Below, piece after piece: positions 62,701-64,000 of a stretch of 64,000 nucleotides of DNA (the first letter of the stretch is position 1; each line of letters opens with the position of its first letter). Source of the DNA: Chrysogorgia sp. JL179-B06 (lineage: Eukaryota; Cnidaria; Anthozoa; Scleralcyonacea; Chrysogorgiidae). The notes under the pieces are model-generated. The model searched no databases, was not told the origin of the DNA, and saw only the letters and a list, made by a program, of their open reading frames with translations. The stretch is from contig JAYKKM010000496.1 in the NCBI GenBank assembly GCA_035772405.1, positions 62,001-126,000 on the forward strand, written 5' to 3'. A program made the translations under genes and the position numbers.

Positions 62701-63888
62701 AAAATACTTATGGAGGATAAAGAAAAACTTCAGCTGAAAGCAGAGGCAATACTGCGAGAAAAGGGTGCTGAAGTTGCTAATGTGCGACGGAAAATTGAAT
62801 ATGAGATGAGTGGTATGACAGTTTCATTTTATCCGCGCATATACTCCGCATTATCGCCGATATTTATATATAGGTATATTATAGCCCTCCTGTCGGGGAA
62901 AAATTAGCAATTCGTCGGGGAACGAACTGGAATAAAAAAGAAAGAGAAAAGAAAAAAAGAAGAAAAAACACAAAAAAGTTCGTCTTGTTTTCTTAGAATC
63001 ATAAAAGTTTTTTTACGCATTAACAAACGTTTCGCTAAACAACGTCAAAGGTCATCAACTTTCATTTCTGGCACAAATCTATCACCTCTGTTGTTTTGCA
63101 CACTCACTGTCATCTAGTTTTTGCGTGAATATTATTGTTAGAGTTTCATATACAGCAAGGAAATACTGACTATAAAATCATGATTTTCACTGTTTTTTAT
63201 TTTAATTTTTTGTTAAAACTGCCCCCAAAATGCAGGAAATAGCGTTTCAGAGGCTAAGAAAATCAAAAATTCCTCGGGGATCATGCCCCCGAACCCCCTA
63301 GAAGAATTACCACTACCTGTTAGCCCCCTGTCGGGGACCTTAGCCCCTGCGTCGGGGAATTCATGGCGCCACCGCTGTTTGCCATCTGATTCCGAGTAGC
63401 GCAATGGTTAGAGCATTTCACCGGCCTGTCAGCATACTGTTCGATTTCCGTCTGGGGCTGATTTTGAATAAGTCGCACGTACGAACTAGTAGTACACAAC
63501 GTAGCCTTCGTTCTGCCATCTGAGTTCTGGTAGCTCAATGGTTAGAGCGTCTAACTGGAGATCATGAAGGTTGCGGTTTCGATTCCCGTCTGGAGCTCAG
63601 AAACATTTTTCTGACTTTGCGTTAAAGCTTGAGTAGCAAACAATTTAACCAAGCTGCAATATTTTATAATAATATTTATAGTGTAGTATCAGTTGGGAGA
63701 CCCAGGTCTTAAAATAATTGAGGAGAAAGTGCTGCCTTGTAATAATATTAGTAAATGGTAAGACTTTCGCATTCTCGAACACTGTTCTTTTTCTATAATT
63801 TAAAGGGAAAACAGAAGCGCACATCAATGAAGCATTAGCGGAGGTCAAAAAGTACGCGCAAAGAATTTCTCCAATTTTAGAAAAGTCG
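56778..63888 (+). CDS. Niban-family PH-domain protein (FAM129-like), 3' end beyond the window
   Basis: Exons 56778-56820, 58146-58190, 58705-58823, 60249-60377, 60457-60571, 60655-60807, 61477-61592, 62047-62151, 62650-62812, 63806-63888 join in phase to 357 residues, open at the right edge. The start MGNVIPPDS has Gly2 and a Ser, a plausible N-myristoylation signal; vertebrate Niban proteins also start MG. A PH domain spans about 75-200 (KKGYLTKQGYIRKSWKKRYF, VVQPNYLIDYYENEEAFENG, IHPCGYKVVSN), where NIBAN2 has YENKAAY and INSAGYKILTS at the same places. EKILCDLITTEIEGRL parallels the Niban NEVQILSNLVMEEL helix, and a helical region follows. Niban proteins are linked to stress signalling and translation control at membranes. 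Exon 2 is only 45 nt. Human proteins exceed 700 residues, so about half is missing. Confidence 0.8.
56821..58145. other. Niban-gene intron 1
   Basis: No repeat family recognised. A 108-codon cysteine-containing open frame on the minus strand (57106-57432) has no recognisable domain and no supporting splice context. Confidence 0.35.
58285..58385 (+). repeat. Penelope-like family b tail fragment
   Basis: ggagtgttgaaacattgggt, catggacagtaaattttaaa; only the right half of the module remains. Confidence 0.6.
58480..58585. repeat. inverted-repeat element
   Basis: aaattagcctctctgacctc pairs with gaggccagaaaggctaattt across about 90 bp. Confidence 0.75.
58892..59254. mobile_element. 363-bp hAT-type MITE
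   Basis: Starts tagagatgagcc and ends ggctcatctcta, a perfect 12-bp inverted end, flanked on each side by the 8-bp direct repeat ctatggaa. An 8-bp duplication and TAGAG-type ends are the hAT superfamily signature. Non-coding. In Niban-gene intron 3. Confidence 0.85.
59440..59905. repeat. self-complementary AGAATATTCT/TAGAATTCTA array
   Basis: Two blocks (about 59445-59545 and 59750-59900) of words like gaatattctatagaattcta, joined by a direct repeat of gtcatatagaaaatc. In Niban-gene intron 3. Confidence 0.8.
60828..61150 (+). repeat. dispersed element with GGCGTACC ends, copy 2
   Basis: Starts aacataggcgtacctgacca. The interior matches 49162-49552 in reverse and contains a hairpin on aaacatattactttaatatt. 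In Niban-gene intron 6. Confidence 0.75.
61165..61435. repeat. pyrimidine-rich TTCC/CTTT tract
   Basis: Degenerate cttccctttcttttcttctt sequence of 270 bp leading towards the acceptor of Niban-gene exon 7. Confidence 0.8.
61640..61920. repeat. C-run patch and inverted repeat
   Basis: At 61660-61770 four runs of six to nine C separated by about 25 bp (gcccccccctgag). At 61800-61915 arms atgtgatgtcacaagaggca and tgcctcttgtgacatcacat are exact complements. Confidence 0.7.
62152..62649. other. Niban-gene intron 8
   Basis: Includes a decayed hammerhead-like family fragment on the minus strand near 62275-62235 (ctctgatgaaggtcttgatt, gaacatcagtg). Otherwise nothing recognised. Confidence 0.4.
63380..63600 (+). 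repeat. two tandem tRNA-derived SINE heads
   Basis: First: gagtagcgcaatggttagag with gttcgatttccgtctgggg. Second: ggtagctcaatggttagagc with gtttcgattcccgtctggag. A and B boxes are spaced as in tRNA genes, but pairing is imperfect and both lack a mature tRNA fold. Confidence 0.7.
63690..63790 (+). repeat. tRNA-derived SINE family 1, truncated copy 3
   Basis: gttgggagacccaggtctta and aatggtaagactttcgcatt match the elements at 1145 and 3648; the promoter head is gone. It ends 15 bp before the acceptor of Niban-gene exon 10. Confidence 0.65.
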
Positions 63889-64000
63889 GTAAGTAGGGAA
63901 TAATAGATTGCCTGAGTTGAGGGCCAAAAGATAAAGGCAGCCATGTTGGTGTGCCTATAACAAAGGAAACTAAAGTGCTGTTACACGCGCGGCAATTTTT

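Noticed and set aside
63520..63600. Possible functional tRNA gene
   Set aside because: A and B boxes are present but stems do not pair through and a second diverged head lies next to it; a SINE fits better.

Overview
The window is nuclear DNA from an animal. It is AT-rich, its genes are split by GT-AG introns of tens to a few thousand bases, and it is full of short inverted-repeat elements, SINEs, Penelope-like retroelement remnants and tandem arrays. Gene content and repeat style fit a marine invertebrate, possibly an early-branching one (sponge- or cnidarian-like). The sequence alone does not fix the phylum.

Six protein-coding genes could be assembled exon by exon with matching splice phases. 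In order they are: ALAD (porphobilinogen synthase, + strand, 7927-14254, 12 exons, complete); ACBD6 (acyl-CoA-binding plus ankyrin protein, - strand, 14393-17256, complete); a makorin E3 ubiquitin ligase closest to MKRN2 (- strand, 18003-27581, 18 exons, complete); a divergent AP-2-like transcription factor (+ strand, 32576-35186, two exons, start uncertain); VPS52 (GARP/EARP tethering subunit, - strand, 39456-54548, 22 exons, complete); and a Niban-family PH-domain protein (+ strand, from 56778, running off the right edge). These are housekeeping genes of unrelated pathways (haem synthesis, lipid binding, ubiquitination, transcription, endosome-to-Golgi tethering, stress/translation regulation); nothing suggests an operon. 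ALAD and ACBD6 are tail to tail with a shared poly(A) element; VPS52 and the Niban gene diverge.

The first 7.9 kb, 27.6-32.5 kb and 35.2-39.4 kb hold no recognisable gene, only repeats. Several introns consist almost wholly of tandem DNA: two VPS52 introns, the single AP-2-like intron, and parts of ALAD, makorin and Niban introns. A 1.16-kb GGAA/GAAA tract begins about 120 bp upstream of the makorin start codon.

The most interesting signals are: hammerhead-ribozyme-like cores in at least five repeat families; an AT-AC-class (U12-type) intron in VPS52; a duplication of the VPS52 5' region that preserves both the filled and empty site of a transposon; a 15-bp bidirectional poly(A) element; five intronic arrays each built from a different self-complementary word; and linkage of genes whose human counterparts lie in the MHC-type paralogous regions 1q, 6p and 9q.
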